Below are positions 1 to 14,116 of a stretch of 64,000 bases of DNA, piece after piece. Below the pieces are notes generated by a model. It ran no database searches. It was not told the origin of the DNA and saw only the letters and a list, made by a program, of their open reading frames with translations. The position numbers and the translations under genes were made by a program. Every line of letters begins with the position of its first letter. Within the stretch, counting starts at the first letter, position 1. This DNA comes from Centroberyx gerrardi (taxonomy: Eukaryota > Chordata > Actinopteri > Beryciformes > Berycidae). Where the stretch lies: positions 19,328,676-19,392,675 of the forward strand of contig NC_136016.1 in the NCBI RefSeq assembly GCF_048128805.1, read 5' to 3'.

Positions 1-3000
1 GGTGAAATAAGGAGGAGTGAAAGCGCTGGGGAGTGAAAGGTGAAGACAGTGTGGGCAGAGGAGTGCTACGCTTGAGTAATCCACACCTAATTTCAGTGGA
101 AGGCGAGCTAAGTGAAAACAGAGCCTGGCTAACCATGCCGGCATTATGGGGGGATCCAGGGAGGCTGGAGGCTGAAGGACTTGTGTTTCTTGGCCTCTGG
201 AGCTTCTGGGCTTCTGGTCCGATCAGAACGGAGAACCGCACCAACGTCCCGCCTCGTCCCGGCAATCTTTTGGGCATCGCTTCACTCCTTTCCCCCCACC
301 GCTATTTCTCCATGTCCAAGTGTATATTTTCTCCTCTGCTCTGCTCTTGTTTTGAATGGGCTTGTGTGGGCAGCTGGCTTTAGTAGAAAGTCTTTGTTCA
401 GGCGTTCAGACAGAGAACAGGTAGCCATGGGACAGCTTGATGTTTAACATGCTCTATATGAGGAAGTGTGCAGCACTTTGAGGCAATACCAAGAGACGTT
501 GTGGGTAGAGTCCGCAGCCTGTTGTTTTGATCAAAGGTCGTTTTAGTCTCGTCTTGAAAGGCATCAGGGTGGTCCGCCAAACCCTGTGTTATTGCGGGCA
601 GACGGACAACCATCACAGGAACATCCTGAACCTCCAGGCGGGCTTGGGGGGGGGCGACTGCACCTTCTCACTGGAACTGCGACCCATCCAACAGAGCTGC
701 ATGGTCAAAGGATAATACCAGTGGTTTTTTTTAAGTTTGTGCCAATCGTCTAGGTTTCTCTTATCCTTTAAATTATTTCTGCTGGAGCACAGTCAGCGTG
801 GAGATATCAGAGCTTGTTTTCCTCCTTCAGAAGAAGCCGTTTGCTGCCGTTCATTCCTGTCCAGTATGAAAAGCAACTTCCACAGAGTGAGAGAATCCAT
901 CACAGTAAACATGAAGCCTTCATTTGGTTTTGTCAGAGTTTCTGTTTTATCTGTATTTCATTGTGGCAAGTTGAATGTTTTCATATTAGCGCTGCATTAT
1001 CGAAATCGAATTACATACGGCACGCATTCCAAACTGATTGGGGGAAATGTAAACTAGACGCAGATGCAACTAAATGGGCTGTAACTCTGAATTTCACTGG
1101 TATTCTCCTTTAAATTGGGCCCTTTTTTGCTAAATTTCAGATATGTGAGAATATGGAAAGTGGAGAGTATAAACATGGAGGCTATTGCAGCTTCTCTGCA
1201 GGTTCTGAACAAGGACACCGTGGAGGAAGCTACTTGGACCGGACCCAGTCTCATAAAAGCCCCCGATCCTGCCTGGATGCCAGAAGAAACAGCATCCGCC
1301 TCCTTCGCTCTCAGGCCTATCAAGTCATCAGATTATGGTTACTTTGGCTGCTAGCATATGGCAGTGGAAGCCCTACAGATCCTACCGGCGGTGTTCATCA
1401 AATCAAATGTTGACATAGTGCTGATTCTGAGCAGATGTGTGATATAAGGAGGACATCGTGTGCAGACCACCTCCTATGCAAACACACACACACACACACA
1501 TGCACACACAGCAGGGGGGCTCTACCCAAAACTGCAGATTAACCAGTGTAATCAGTGTATGGGCAGTTCAGCCCCCGAGCCCCAGATTCCCCCCCAGACC
1601 CCAGAGGTAGTTAAACACTCACATATTAGCTCCCCAAATCTCTCTTCTCACGCAAAGGGCAGACTGTTATTACTGAATGATGCAGGGGGCAGCATCATGT
1701 TCCCTAATAATGCACGGGTCCATAGGCAGAGATACAACATGCACACAAAGATGAGCTTTACACTCATTATCAGGAATTCATATAATTTGAAAGGGAATGG
1801 GAAGGGAAAGTGTGAAAGTAATAATTAGTGACATTTTCATATAAATCAATTTCCATTTTGCTACTCTCTATCGCTGATTTGTATACCACAATATTGATTA
1901 ATGGACACATTGACTGCACTTACATGCACATCAATATCCTGTTAATATTGGGGTTATTGGCGTGCGCACATATGATATTCCGTTACAAATAGCTGGATAA
2001 ACCCTGAGTCCAGTTCTGTTAGCCGGGATACTGGGGCATATAAACCCTGTATCCTGACTACTGACATTTATCACAAGTTGCGTAGGCGCACTTTCGCAAG
2101 ATGTCAAGTCTGAAGTTGGAAGTCAGAAGCTGAAAGACAAAAGCGGAGAATTAAGAATATTCGCAGATGTGTACGGACACAGGGAGATTAGAAAGCGGGA
2201 TAGTAAATGTACATGTATCCCGAATAAGACCTTCAACGGCTTATGCATTAGCATCTGAGATACTGTGCGCATGTAAACACAGTCGCTGTTTGATTGACAG
2301 GTGATCTCTGGGAAGTGCAGTGCAGAAATACCACAGCGATAAGCGATTGGCGCCAAAGATGTCGCCACAATCCAAAAAAAACACGAATCTTGCAAGCTGC
2401 CACGGAGGAAACAAAAGGTTTAACTCAGTTATTTCCCTCATTAACAAACTGCCTGCTTACGGGTATTTGGCAGTATGCTCATTAGACATGCATGTACTCT
2501 CCTGTGTGCTTGACCCTTCACCCTCCGTCTCCCTCTAACCTCCTTGTCCTCAGCTCGGCCCCTGTGCTAAACTCCCAACATTCCCGCCTTGTGGCTCAGA
2601 GCCAAAACGAGTGAGAAACTGAGTCATTTCTCAAGGCCTGGAAATAGATTTTGTTTCTCTGTCCACTCCGAAAAGTGCCAAAAGACCAAAATGCTTCACC
2701 AGATAGCCGCAACACGCTCCATCTGCTGTTACAGTTACCGCCGCCGCCGCCGCCACCATGTTGTCCGTCAGCGCCGGGCCAAAGTAGGTTAAAGGCAGGC
2801 GGCGGCCGGACGGCGGCAGCATCTGTGCGTTCGCTGTTACACATCACACTTCCTCTGTAAAAGAGCCGTTGTCACATTGGGCTTAAAGAGCTGCGGGGAG
2901 GGGGAGTGTGTGGGATTAGTGCCAGCTGGCCTTGCAGTGTGTGTGTATGTGTGTGCGCGCTCAGTGTGTGTGCTCACGTGCGGCTGTATGACCCAGGCTG

Positions 3001-3364
3001 TAATGCAGAGCGTGTGCTCGTCTACGGTTAGAGGGATTGGGGGCAGCAGGCTCCAGATTAGGGTCTGGATCCAGAGGAAGTTCGCTGCCTTCCTTCCTCC
3101 CTGTGTATTTCAGGGCCGACCGGGGGAACAGGGTCATCTCTTTTCAAGCTCCAGCAGTTTAAAAGACACTACAGCAGTTAAAGTCGCTGGTATTAGACCA
3201 AAGGATCTGGCTCAATCCGCCTCTCGCTCACACGAGTCGGTGAAAACTGGGAACGCGGCCCGTGTTAAGTGAGCGTGGGATTTTGTCTCTGAGCTCCAGC
3301 GCTCTAAGTACCTCGCTACTTTATCTGCCCAACTGGGATGAGTGGTGGAGTGGTGGTTTTAAAT

Positions 3365-3736
3365 TAGAGCTGAACAATGAATCGGAAAAAAATCAAAATC
3401 GCAATATGACCTTCTGCAATTTCCAAATCGCAGAGGCTGCAATTAATTGCATAAGAGAGAGAGGGGCGTCCAAAATGGATTTCTAAACTTCTAAACGAGG
3501 TGTTTTAGTGCTGCAGGTAATCTTTGGTCCATGAATCAAGTACAGTATTGGTGAAAACCTTTCATCATACTCAAACTCAGTAAATCCTGCACACTGACAG
3601 ACTCACTTTTCTTTAAACAATTTTAAAGTTCTAAAAATGTATGACAAGAAAAGCCTGAAAAATCACAGTTTAAATCGCAATTGCAATATTCTGTCAAATA
3701 ATCGCAATTCGATTTTTTGTCTATCTTTCAGCCCTA
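3365..3736. mobile_element. hAT-type MITE, copy 1, with perfect 8-bp target-site duplication
   Basis: The element starts TAGAGCTGAACAAT and ends TTTCAGCCCTA, so it has short imperfect terminal inverted repeats. It is flanked by TTTTAAAT at 3357-3364 and again at 3737-3744. An 8-bp duplication with TAG...CTA ends is the hAT signature. There is no ORF, so it is non-autonomous. A second, inverted copy of the family lies at 43168-43555. Confidence 0.85.
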
Positions 3737-3923
3737 TTTTAAATCATTTTTGAGTCTGTTTTTGAAGTCATTTAGTCATTTTTTAGGCCTGGAAATATGA
3801 TTTGATTATGATTTTTATGATTTGTTTCTCTCTGTCCACTGCAAAAAGTGCCTGGAATGTATATGAGCATTATGTGACCAAAATAGACAACAAGAACTTT
3901 ATGAAACTGAAGTATGATGTAGA

Positions 3924-3925
<2 letters not shown>

Positions 3926-3965
<40 letters not shown>
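3926..3965. repeat. (GT)n microsatellite
   Basis: About 20 uninterrupted GT units. Confidence 0.95.
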
Positions 3966-3966
<1 letters not shown>

Positions 3967-5149
3967 CCAAGCATCCCTGCATTGGTTTAAAAGCCCCTGG
4001 TTTCAGTGGGTGGGCTGGACAGTTGTTAGTTTTGGGTGTGACGAGTGTTCAGGGATTTACTCCTAAGAGTAGATTTTGAGGGATTTGTTTTTTGGGGGTG
4101 GGGGGGGGTGGGGGCGGAAATTACTGGAGTGTCTTGTTCTGTGGTGCACATGTTGGAGTTTAAATAAACCCTCTGGCACCGGCTTTGCACCCTCTCAACC
4201 CGCCGCTTCATACACTGAATGTTCAAACTCTCATATAGTGGCTCTCTGCTAGAAGTCACGGAGGAGACGGAAATGGGCTTCAAATCTAGTTTTCTGCACA
4301 TATACCATGGTTGTTTTATCATCAAAGGACTTTCTTGAAATGGATCATAGTTAGCTACGGTAATAAAACATTCCACTCACTGTTACTAACTTCCATGCAT
4401 TAAATTATAAAGGCCGCATAAGGAGACTATGCAGAAACTGAAGTCAGCGCCTCACAAACCACATCAGATCTGACATTGCTGCTCCACCCAAAGTCTGCGA
4501 TTTACTGAGAAGCAGTGACTCACATTGTAATTGATTTTAGTAGATTATCATCCAGGCGTGGTTTGGTTTGGTTTGAGCCAATATAGTGTCAGTGACCGGC
4601 CTTGTCCCCCCTGCTGACTGAAGACACTAAACTAATTTCCTGGATGAGTCACGGACGGCCACTGGGGGAAGTGTGTTAATAATTTAATTGGTGAGTAATG
4701 TAATTGGTGGACCGCCTCTGTTGAAATGCCCACCACCACTAAACCAGATTATTACCGGACCAGAGACATTAGCTCTAATTCTGCAGTCCTCTGGATCATC
4801 AGATGGCCGGTTTCCAAGCCATATATTACAGTAGATCCAGTAAAAGAGGCCTGGTTTTGGAGGATAATGGGAAGGCTTTGCTGTTAACGGCAGGCAGGCT
4901 TTCATTAAAGGGAGCATCCACTACTTCTCATTAGATTTGCAATGAATCAGGATTGCAATCATGCGCGTTATTGCAGCCAGTGGATGTTTCCATTAGCTAA
5001 TACACAGCCTGAGGCACCTGAAGAACATTGAGCTCTCTGTTGGCACACTATGAGCAAGTGTTCATAATACAGAATACAAAGAAATATATCACATTTTGAG
5101 ACTATAATAGTTTTTTTTGACAAATCTCTGTTACAAAAATAGAAAAAGG

Positions 5150-5440
5150 ATTGAGGAATGATGTGCTTAAACCTGATTTCAAACAAATTACCATGTCGTC
5201 ACCCACAAATAATGTAGGTACACTACACATTGGTCCAATCAGCATCAAGATGCATTCTCCCTCCAAGTTTCATCAAAATCTAGCAGTTTCAAAGTTTGAA
5301 ATTTTGACCTTTAATAATAGTGGCATCATTCAGCCAATCAGTGTCATTTTTTAAACACTGAAACACAGTGCGAAGATGCATCACCTCTCCAAGTTTCATC
5401 AAAATCAGACCAGTGGAGTCTGAGATATCACCTGAGACAT
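5150..5440. repeat. Interspersed repeat fragment with an internal direct duplication
   Basis: The segment containing AAGTTTCATCAAAATC occurs twice, near 5265 and 5393, each preceded by an AAGATGCAT block. The unit resembles dispersed fish repeat sequence, but I cannot name the family. No ORF of interest. Confidence 0.5.
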
Positions 5441-6315
5441 CACATTTCATTGCGTGGGGGGGGACAAAAATCCAGCAGAAAACAACACTTAAGTAGAATA
5501 TTAAAGGCAAAGCGCTCTGTAGAGAAACTTTTTAAGAGGCCTAATTGGCTTTAAAGCGACAGTAGCAGCGCTCATGATTCATGTTGCATAAGTACAGCGA
5601 GGTAGCCTGAGGTTATCCGGGCCTAATTAGAGTCTTTATTTCCTCACTGGATTCCACTCACAGTCGTTTTGCGTTCATATCCGCCTCTATTGTTGATTAA
5701 AAACATGGCCGACTCGGAGGAAATCCCTCGGCTGTCTCTCCCTCTGTTTACCTGACCCCCATCACTGCTCTACTGTACCGCACAGCGTTGCATAACCAGG
5801 TTAGAAACAGTGTGTTGTCTCACTGTTAATGCGAACGCCATCGATTACAATACTTGAACGCAACTCTTTCGCAAACTGTCAAATTAAAAGTGGGCTGAAT
5901 GCTTTCTCTTGAGCCCGCTGACCTTGTTTCACTTTAATTGGCACAGCTTCTCGCCTGCAAGGAAAATAACAAGTCGATTTTTTTTTTTTTCCTTTAGCAA
6001 CTTGTAGGCACGAAGCTGTGGCTGTGATATTAGATGTGTCATTTTCCTGTGGCGAGATTTGGCGTGCGTTTCTGCCTCTAAGCTGGTTTAATGAAGCAAG
6101 ATCACAGAGGCTCTTTTTTTTCTTTTTTTTTTTTGCTCGCTGGTGGCTTCAGAGAGACGGAGGAAATTGAGGAATGAAGTGGGAGGGAGAGAAATGAAAT
6201 TAAGAGAGAGAGGAAGAGAGGAAAATGATGGAGAAGGAGGACTGAAAGAGAAAGAGAGAGAGAGAGGGGAAGAAACACTGAAAAGCCCTCCTCGCTCATT
6301 TCACCCTGCAGCTGT

Positions 6316-6502
6316 AAAAAAAAAAAAAAAAAAAAAAAAACCCTCGCGGCGGGGGAATCGGGGTCGTAGGCTGTGTTAAATTACCAAATTCACTTTTAAT
6401 GAAAGGAAACTTAATCTGGATTGGTTTTATTAATAGAATATTCCCCCGGGCCAAGCGGAGAGCGAGGGAGGGAGAGAGAGAGAGCGAGAGAGAGAGAGAG
6501 AG
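6316..6502. repeat. Poly-A tract followed by GA-rich low-complexity sequence
   Basis: Twenty-five consecutive A at 6316-6340, then a GAGA-rich tract near 6456-6502, with further GAGA-rich sequence just upstream. It lies about 400 bp upstream of the first visible cyth3 exon. ORFs through it are compositional artefacts. Confidence 0.85.
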
Positions 6503-6901
6503 GGGGGTGAAACACTTTCAAGTGGAATAATTAAGACCCTTCGCCTTCTCTCTTTCTCTGGTTAATTAAGACGAACACGCTGGCTCTTGATATGTGTTGC
6601 TCCAGCTGAACTAGGTGAAACAATCTTCACAGCAGCAGCAGCAGCACTCATCACTTTACAGAGCAAGAGGAGGATGAATCTTCAAGCTGGTTTTTCCTCT
6701 CTGATGCGAACTCTTTAAGTGCGTATAGGTGGTAGATTAGACGATCCCTGCCCTCCTCCCTCTTCTACAGAAATCCTCTCATTTTTTGCCTGTGATCTTC
6801 TTCTTCTCTTCTGTGCAGGATGAAGTGAGCTGTGTGTGTGTGTGTGTGTCTGCAGATGATTGTTAAGTTTTGATGTATTTCTCTGTTCCTATGTGTTTCA
6901 G

Positions 6902-8547
6902 TTCCTGAGGATCTGTCCCTGGAGGAGAGGGATGAACTGTCCAACATCCGACGCAGGAAGAGAGAGCTGCTCGATGATATTGAGGTGTGTGTGTGTGTTT
7001 GTGTGTTTCTCAGTAGCTGGGAAAGCCTCTGTGCTGATATGCTTGTTTGATGTTAATAATTTTAGTTTGCCTTATTTATAGTAGATCTTTTGTTTAGACA
7101 TACTCTGAAAAAGGACTTCAATGTTTAATGTGTGTCCAAACAAAAATACTGTAGGTGCAGCAGTGGACTGTATATCGTTTAAAAGCATTTATGAGTATAA
7201 TTTCTTGCTTGTGTTCAATCTAAACTCTAGTTATTGCCTTTGACCTTTAAGACACATAAAAAGTAGTTCCTGCTGTTTATGTTTATGGGCCTATTTGCAT
7301 GCTGTAAGTAACACAAATTAAGAAACATTCCCGTTATCACACTCAGTTCACTCATAAAACGAAATGAATTTTCCACCACTTGCTGTGCGTTCTCGGTCCC
7401 GTTTCGTGCCGGAAAGCTTTCCGTTTAACTTAACGAAAGAAAGCCAACTCCAGGAAAACCAACTGTGTCTTTTCTCTCCGTCTCTCTGTCTCTGTCAGAG
7501 GTTGAAGTTTGAGATAGCTGAGGTCATGACGGAGATCGAGCAGCTAACGTGTGTTGGAGAGAGGTAAGTCAGTTTGTCTGGGTGTGCATGTGATGCTCGG
7601 CTCTCTAATACAATCTGCAATACCTTTTTATCAATTAATTAACCCTGTGTGGTATGATCCTGTGTGCAGGCCTGGGCGATAAGACCTCAAATCCAATTAT
7701 ATTGTCACATTTACCTCGATAACGATGAATGAAACAGTAATTTATTGTTTTGTTTATGTTTTTTTTTACCCTGGTTCATAAATACCCGTATTTACCACTA
7801 GCATCATGGCTCTAGTAGAAACTAAAAATGAAAATGTGTCTGACATCTCTTTAAGGTAAATAAGTGCTTGTCAGCTGCCTCTTTTTGCTTTGCCATACAC
7901 TCACCATATTCAGTGAGGTGGTTATATATTTGAAGTGGTGAAACAAATTGCTTGTGTTCCCTGTCGTAGCTGCTGCTGCTTTCCGACAGCGTTTACATTT
8001 CGTTTTACTCTGCATCATGTTTGCTAAAGTCAAAATGTGCCCAAATGGCCGAGTCCTTTTTCTGTACCAGGTCGTCTCTATCTTCAGCTGACTTCAGTTG
8101 ATTGCCTTAGCTGGGTTCGGCATTTGCACTCATGTTAGAATAGTCACCGGATGTGACTTTATATTGTAGTTTTTCTCAAAAGCTCAGAAAACAGTGAGGA
8201 AGACTTCATACCATCAGCAAAATTAGGCCAGTGAGAGATTCATAATATCGGTATGGGTGAATCTTCCATGTGCCGCCCAGGCCTACCTGTGTGTTTTATG
8301 CTTTTATAAATGTAAATATTGACTTATTACACCTATTGTTTGGCACGATGCTAACAGAATCACTCTATAATCTATATGATATAAACAGCAGTCTGTGGTG
8401 ACTTGGCCAGACGGTAGACGTCCTCCACCCGACAGTTTCATGGTCTATAAATCAATCATAGTCAAAGTGCAGCACAGCTTCCCTGTATAAATCAATCAGG
8501 GTGAACGTACCGTACGTGCTTCCCATAGATAAATCACTGTGCATCCA

Positions 8548-8584
<37 letters not shown>

Positions 8585-11500
8585 TTGTAGCTGAGGCCAC
8601 GACTGCTTTATGTTCTCATCTGTCATTTATCAGCCAACTCTGGTATATATCCACATTAAAGGTGGATGTTTTTTTGTTTTAGTTTGAGTGTGTGTGTGCA
8701 TGTGTGTGTTTTAGATTGTATTTTGGCATGAACATACATACATAGAAGACTAATGATTTGAATGGGTTTGGCAGGAAATAATCTCTCAGTTTCAACTCTG
8801 AAGAAAGTGCACTTTAGGCAAATATGTTATTTTCAATGTGGGCATTTGTTGAGGGTAAATTAGAGGAATCTCCTAATTAAATATCCACTTTTCTGTTTTT
8901 GTGTTCCAGCAAAACATCACAGAGAAACAAACAGATCGCCATGGGCAGGAAGAAATTCAACATGGATCCCAAAAAGGTACCGTTTCTTTTCCTATACTGT
9001 CCCTCACATCTTCACCGTAAACCACCACAGCCTCCAGTCTCTCTCTCTCTAGCCTTGAAACCGGTGTGCAGAGCGATCCATCCTCAGCAGTGAAACCCTG
9101 TCATTTTCAAATCATCCGTCCTTGATTGAGCTGAACAGGCGGCCTCGTCTTGTCTCCTTCTCTTCCTCTCCAGGGGATCCAGTTCCTGCTGGAGAACGAC
9201 CTGCTGCAGCACACTCCTGAAGACATTTCCCAGTTCCTCTACAAAGGCGAGGGCCTCAACAAGACCGTCATCGGAGACTACTTAGGGGAGCGGTAAGCCA
9301 GACCGTCTATCAAGCCGCCGGAGAAATTGTTTTTCCCTGCCGTTCGTTTCGGCCCTACTGGCGGCAGATTTATGCCCCCGCTGTGATTAGAGCAGGAAAT
9401 TATGGGCTGGATTTATTGATTGAAAGTGGGAGAACATGACTGGTTCCCCCCCCCCTAAACATGAATCTTGAAGGTAGCGTGGGTGTCTTGTCATACTCCA
9501 CCTGCATATAACTGGTAATAAAACGGCCGTCCGATTCCTCACATCTCACGCCAGACTGTCTCAGATAGCAGAGCTGCAGGGTGATGAGGTGAGATGGTTA
9601 AATGTGCAGTGTGATTTCTGTTCAATTTAAAAAAAAAACACATTTGAAAAAGCAATCTAAAATTGAAACATTTCGTCCCAAGTTTAGATATCTGCGACAC
9701 ATTCTCTGGCAAAATGATGGCTGCGCAAAATTTACATAAGTTAAGCTCTTTATCCACGCAGAAAAACATCAGCTGTGGACATGTGTGTCTGCATTGTCTT
9801 ACTCTGTCTAAAAGTTGCTGATTGTGCATGAGTAGACAGATGAGCAATTGTATTCAGACAGAAGATGAACCAGTGAAAGACCCCCCCCCCCACCCCCACC
9901 CCCACCCCCTCCCCCAGCTCACTGATGGAGGGGGTGGGGGTGGGGGTGGGGGGGCTCTGGGGACTCCCTTGTTAGGAAGGGAACAGACTTTATTCATGGA
10001 GGATCATCAAAGAGCCCACCTACTCAGTGGAAATACCGGTAAATATAGGTTGAAGGGTTACGCTCAGTAATTATCACTAATTGAGTTTATGCTAGGAGCT
10101 GGAACCCATCATTACATGCTGAGTAGCTCCCATAGAGAGAGAGAAAGAGAAAGAGAAAGAGGAGGAGGGAAACAGAGAGAGAGGAACAGATGGAAAGGAG
10201 GGCTAATAGAAGAGAAAAATGGCTAGAAGGAGGAGAGAGAGAGAGAGAGAGAAGGAGGGATGGAGGCATTTAAATTACGGCTCCAGACCGAGGCAGGAGG
10301 GGTGTCAGGGTTCCTGTCTTTGTTCCGCAGCCCTTTTTTTTTATTGTTCCTGTACTTACAATTTAGCTTTGTTTGTCACATACAATCCACTCACTGTTAT
10401 CACAAGAACTCTGTGTGTGTGTGTTTCTATGTGTGTGTGTGTTTTATTTCTGTGTCACAAACAACAGGCCATATCCGAGTACCTCTGTAATAAATTCAAC
10501 TATAACCCTGGCCCCGTTCCCCTTCTACCAACACGCACAAACCTCTCAGGACAGGATTTCATTCGGTTTGGTTGCAGACTACAATGTGCGGTGCAATACA
10601 GTCTGAGCAAAAACAATCAGCGGGCTCAGAAATACAAACAAGCAAGCAGAACAATCCCCAACCCCCCCCCCCCAAAAAAAATCAAAGAATGTTATTGTAA
10701 TATGCAACTTTGCTTGTTTCTTTCTTGTAAAGCAGCAAAAACCTCTCCGCAGCGTCTTTCCACACAAAAACGCAAAATGCTCGCTCTGAAAATTCCTCCG
10801 TTTCCTTGTTATCTGAGCGATACAAAACACAAAGAGCGTCCAGGATGGAGGAACATGGACCTCGATGTAAAGCAAACAAGATCAGAGAAGCTGTAGCCGC
10901 AGCCTGAGAGCAGCTGTTGACTTTTCCCTCTAAAACCCCTCCGACGGTCAAACAAACCTCTGACAAAAGGGACCCTGTGTGGATTCGGTTTAGCTGTTTT
11001 TTTCCATCAGTCAAACACACCGTTCGCCCTCGCCAAGTCTGCAGAGCCGAGCGGCCCTATAGGTGCCTCGGGGCGGGGGGGGGGGGAACTCGAGCGCCGG
11101 GCCAGCTGTTTAAATTGCTTCCAGACTCCGCCGCTCTGCCTCGCGCGTGAATAAGGGAAGAAATATGACAGGAATGCTGAGAAGAAGGAATCCAGGTTGG
11201 GAAATGCCTTCGCGGAGGAAATCTGCTCTTCCCCCGCCCTTCTCCTGGGTTCACACTGCGCTCCTGGCTATCTCGCATCTTCTCCCAGATGTGTTGATAT
11301 CCCCCACATGGTCTTCCTGTTTCTTTGAAACAAAATGGCTCGGAGGAAGAAACACGTTTTCTAATATGAAATCTCTATTTTCTGGTTCTTCTTGTTTTTT
11401 CTCAACAGGGATGACTTCAACATCAAGGTGCTGCAGGCTTTTGTGGAGCTGCACGAGTTTGCAGACCTCAACCTCGTCCAAGCTCTACGGTGAGCAGACG

Positions 11501-13189
11501 GTTAAACCACATAGAGAGCAGAACTTTTTGATTAAACTCATAATTCAATTCTATATTCACGACAGCCATGTCTTGTATCAATAAATGAATTCCCTCTCCT
11601 CTCCCTCTCTGTGTTGCAGGCAGTTCCTGTGGAGTTTCCGCTTGCCAGGCGAAGCCCAGAAGATCGACCGTATGATGGAGGCTTTTGCCTCGCGGTACTG
11701 CCAGTGTAACCCCGGGGTCTTCCAGTCCACAGGTCAGTGGGCTGCTGTAATGTGAGCAATGAAATGGTGTGTCTGTGCAGGTTCATTTCAGTCATCCAGG
11801 TGGTAAAATGTCCCAATAAAATAAAAACAAAATCCACTGGACTTAAAAATGAAGAGGTGAAGCTGTTTTTCGCCACTCATCCAAGAGGCTTCATCACTTT
11901 TACCAACTGATGAGAACTGATGAAGCCTCTCGGAAACGTCTTCAACTCCTCGATTTTAAGTCCAATGGATTTTGTTTTTATTTTTTTGGACAGCGAAATA
12001 GCGTGCTTGTCCGTCCTCCATATGAGCGAAGCATGAAAAACCGATGTGTTGGCCAACATTCATGCCACATCTGCCAATAGAAGTACTGCCTGAGGGTCTA
12101 TTACAGAGTGCAGAGCGGTGGCCTGTTTTATAATGCCTCTGAGTGTAATCATTATGCTATTAGAGGCACTGTAACTGAGGCTCAGTGAGGATTAACCAGA
12201 TTACAGTCACTACAGAGTCCAGTTCGCGGCAGCAAATTAGCTCACTGAGTAAACAGCCAGCAACAAACATGGGACATCCATTATTCAAGAAGACTCAACC
12301 CGGGCCAAGAGTGATACATGTAATCCTGTAATATAGAAAGCCTACAACCACAACAGTCAATACACAATTGATGGATCATGGAGCAACCTTTTGTTACTCC
12401 TGGCAAAGAGGATGCAAGGGATAGAGAAGTGTAAACACTGTTAGGGTTAGAGGTTTGACTCGCGCTGGAGTCACCGATGACAAAAATATATCGCTGTTGT
12501 CATGGGAAAACCTTGTAACTCCAATTTTGGTGATTTTCATGTTTTAACTTCAATTGGAGGATTACCTGACCCTCTGTGGATTCAGCAAATTCTCCAACTC
12601 CTTGGGCTTATGAAAGTCTTTCAAAGCCTGTTTAATAATGACAAATAATCAGAAATGCATGGTGGTGAAGCTACAAACACGGCGGTTTTTCTTTGACGTT
12701 TTGGAGATGCAAGGTTTTCACCCAGCAGCATCAATATGCAAGATAAAGACTTTGACTTTGTCCCCGTCCAAATGCTTTACCCACATGGTGCAGCTTTTGT
12801 GTTGCATGTCTCCACAGAAGTTATTCTCAGACAAGATTGTCTCTCCGAACAATAGATTCAGGAAGTTTGACAAATAAAATGTGTGTGTGTACGTGCGTGT
12901 GTGTGTGTGTTCTGCCATCTCTCCCCATTTTCGTCAGTAGATTCATAGAGTCTGACCACAATCTGTGTGTATGCATGCATGTGTGTGTGTGTGTGTGTGT
13001 TTGTGTGTGTGTGTCAGTGTGCAGAGCAGCATAGTGAATCTGTGTAGCAGGCAGACAATAGGCTGCACAGCCAGGGCAAAGTGTGTCAGGGAGAGAGGAG
13101 ACAGACAGAGGGGAATGAATGATTCATTTACAGACAGTCACTGGCCTGTGTCAGTCTGAACATTAACACACAGCAGAGAGACTATAGCA

Positions 13190-13240
<51 letters not shown>

Positions 13241-14068
13241 ACATCTCAAATAGTCAAAGCCAGCCAGCCATCAAAACAATCTTAAGAAACTGTCAGCTGT
13301 GTTAGTCTGAACACCGAGAAGAGAGGCTAAAGCAGACTCTCTCTGTCTCTCTCTTTGTTTCTTGTTTATTTTTATTATTATTATTATTTTTATTTAACCT
13401 TCATTTAACCAGGCAGGTCAATTAAGAAATTCTTTTTAATATCTATATCTATATCTATATCCCACCTTTCATCGATAAATAAATCAGAAATGCCAACAAA
13501 ACTATCTTAAAAAACTAAAAAACTGATATACAAGTCAAAGAGAGACTAAACCACTGTCTCTTTTTCTGTTTCTCTATGTCTCTCGCCCCTGCCTCTCATT
13601 GTCAAAATAGAAATACCTTTGAATCGATTTTAAAACACAAAATTAAAAAGAACTAAGGTTTACTATCCAATATAATGAGTCATCCTGACTGTAATTATCA
13701 TATTTCTGATCCTGTCAGTCGTCATCTGTGCAGATTATTTGACTGAACCCAGCGATGCTCATTTATATTTGGCGTCCATGCTATTGTACGCCCACTGTGC
13801 TTCCTACAGCGTTTTCTGCTAAATTTCTCTATTTTTTGCATCCCCTCTGTGGCAGGATACACTTTCATAACCCGATTCCCTCTCTGCTGTCCACAGATAC
13901 GTGCTATGTTCTGTCGTTTGCCATCATCATGCTGAACACCAGCCTGCACAACCCCAACGTCAGAGACAAGCCCCCCGTCGAGCGCTTCATCTCCATGAAT
14001 AGAGGCATCAATGAGGGAGGAGACCTGCCAGAGGAGCTTCTCCGGGTGAGAATTTGTCTGTAATGAGT

Positions 14069-14116
<48 letters not shown>

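Larger units (their letters stand above)
1..6901. other. Non-coding stretch upstream of the first visible cyth3 exon
   Basis: I recognise no coding exon here on either strand. The first visible cyth3 exon begins in phase 1 (its first two bases finish a Val codon), so a start exon must lie further 5', either in this stretch or before the window. The stretch holds an hAT-type MITE (3365-3736), a (GT)n tract, poly-A and GA-rich tracts near 6.3-6.5 kb, and a partly duplicated 5.15-5.44 kb repeat. A GC-rich patch near 2740-2830 has a good Kozak ATG at 2758, but its ORF is nine codons long and does not fit the required phase. The most likely reading is cyth3 intron 1 or 5' flank. Confidence 0.55.

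Noticed and set aside
2741-2790. GCCGCCGCCACCATG start as the missing cyth3 first exon
   Set aside because: The frame stops after nine codons. Using the possible donor AA|GTAGG leaves two bases, whereas the next exon needs one. No Asp/Gly-rich cytohesin N-terminus is encoded.
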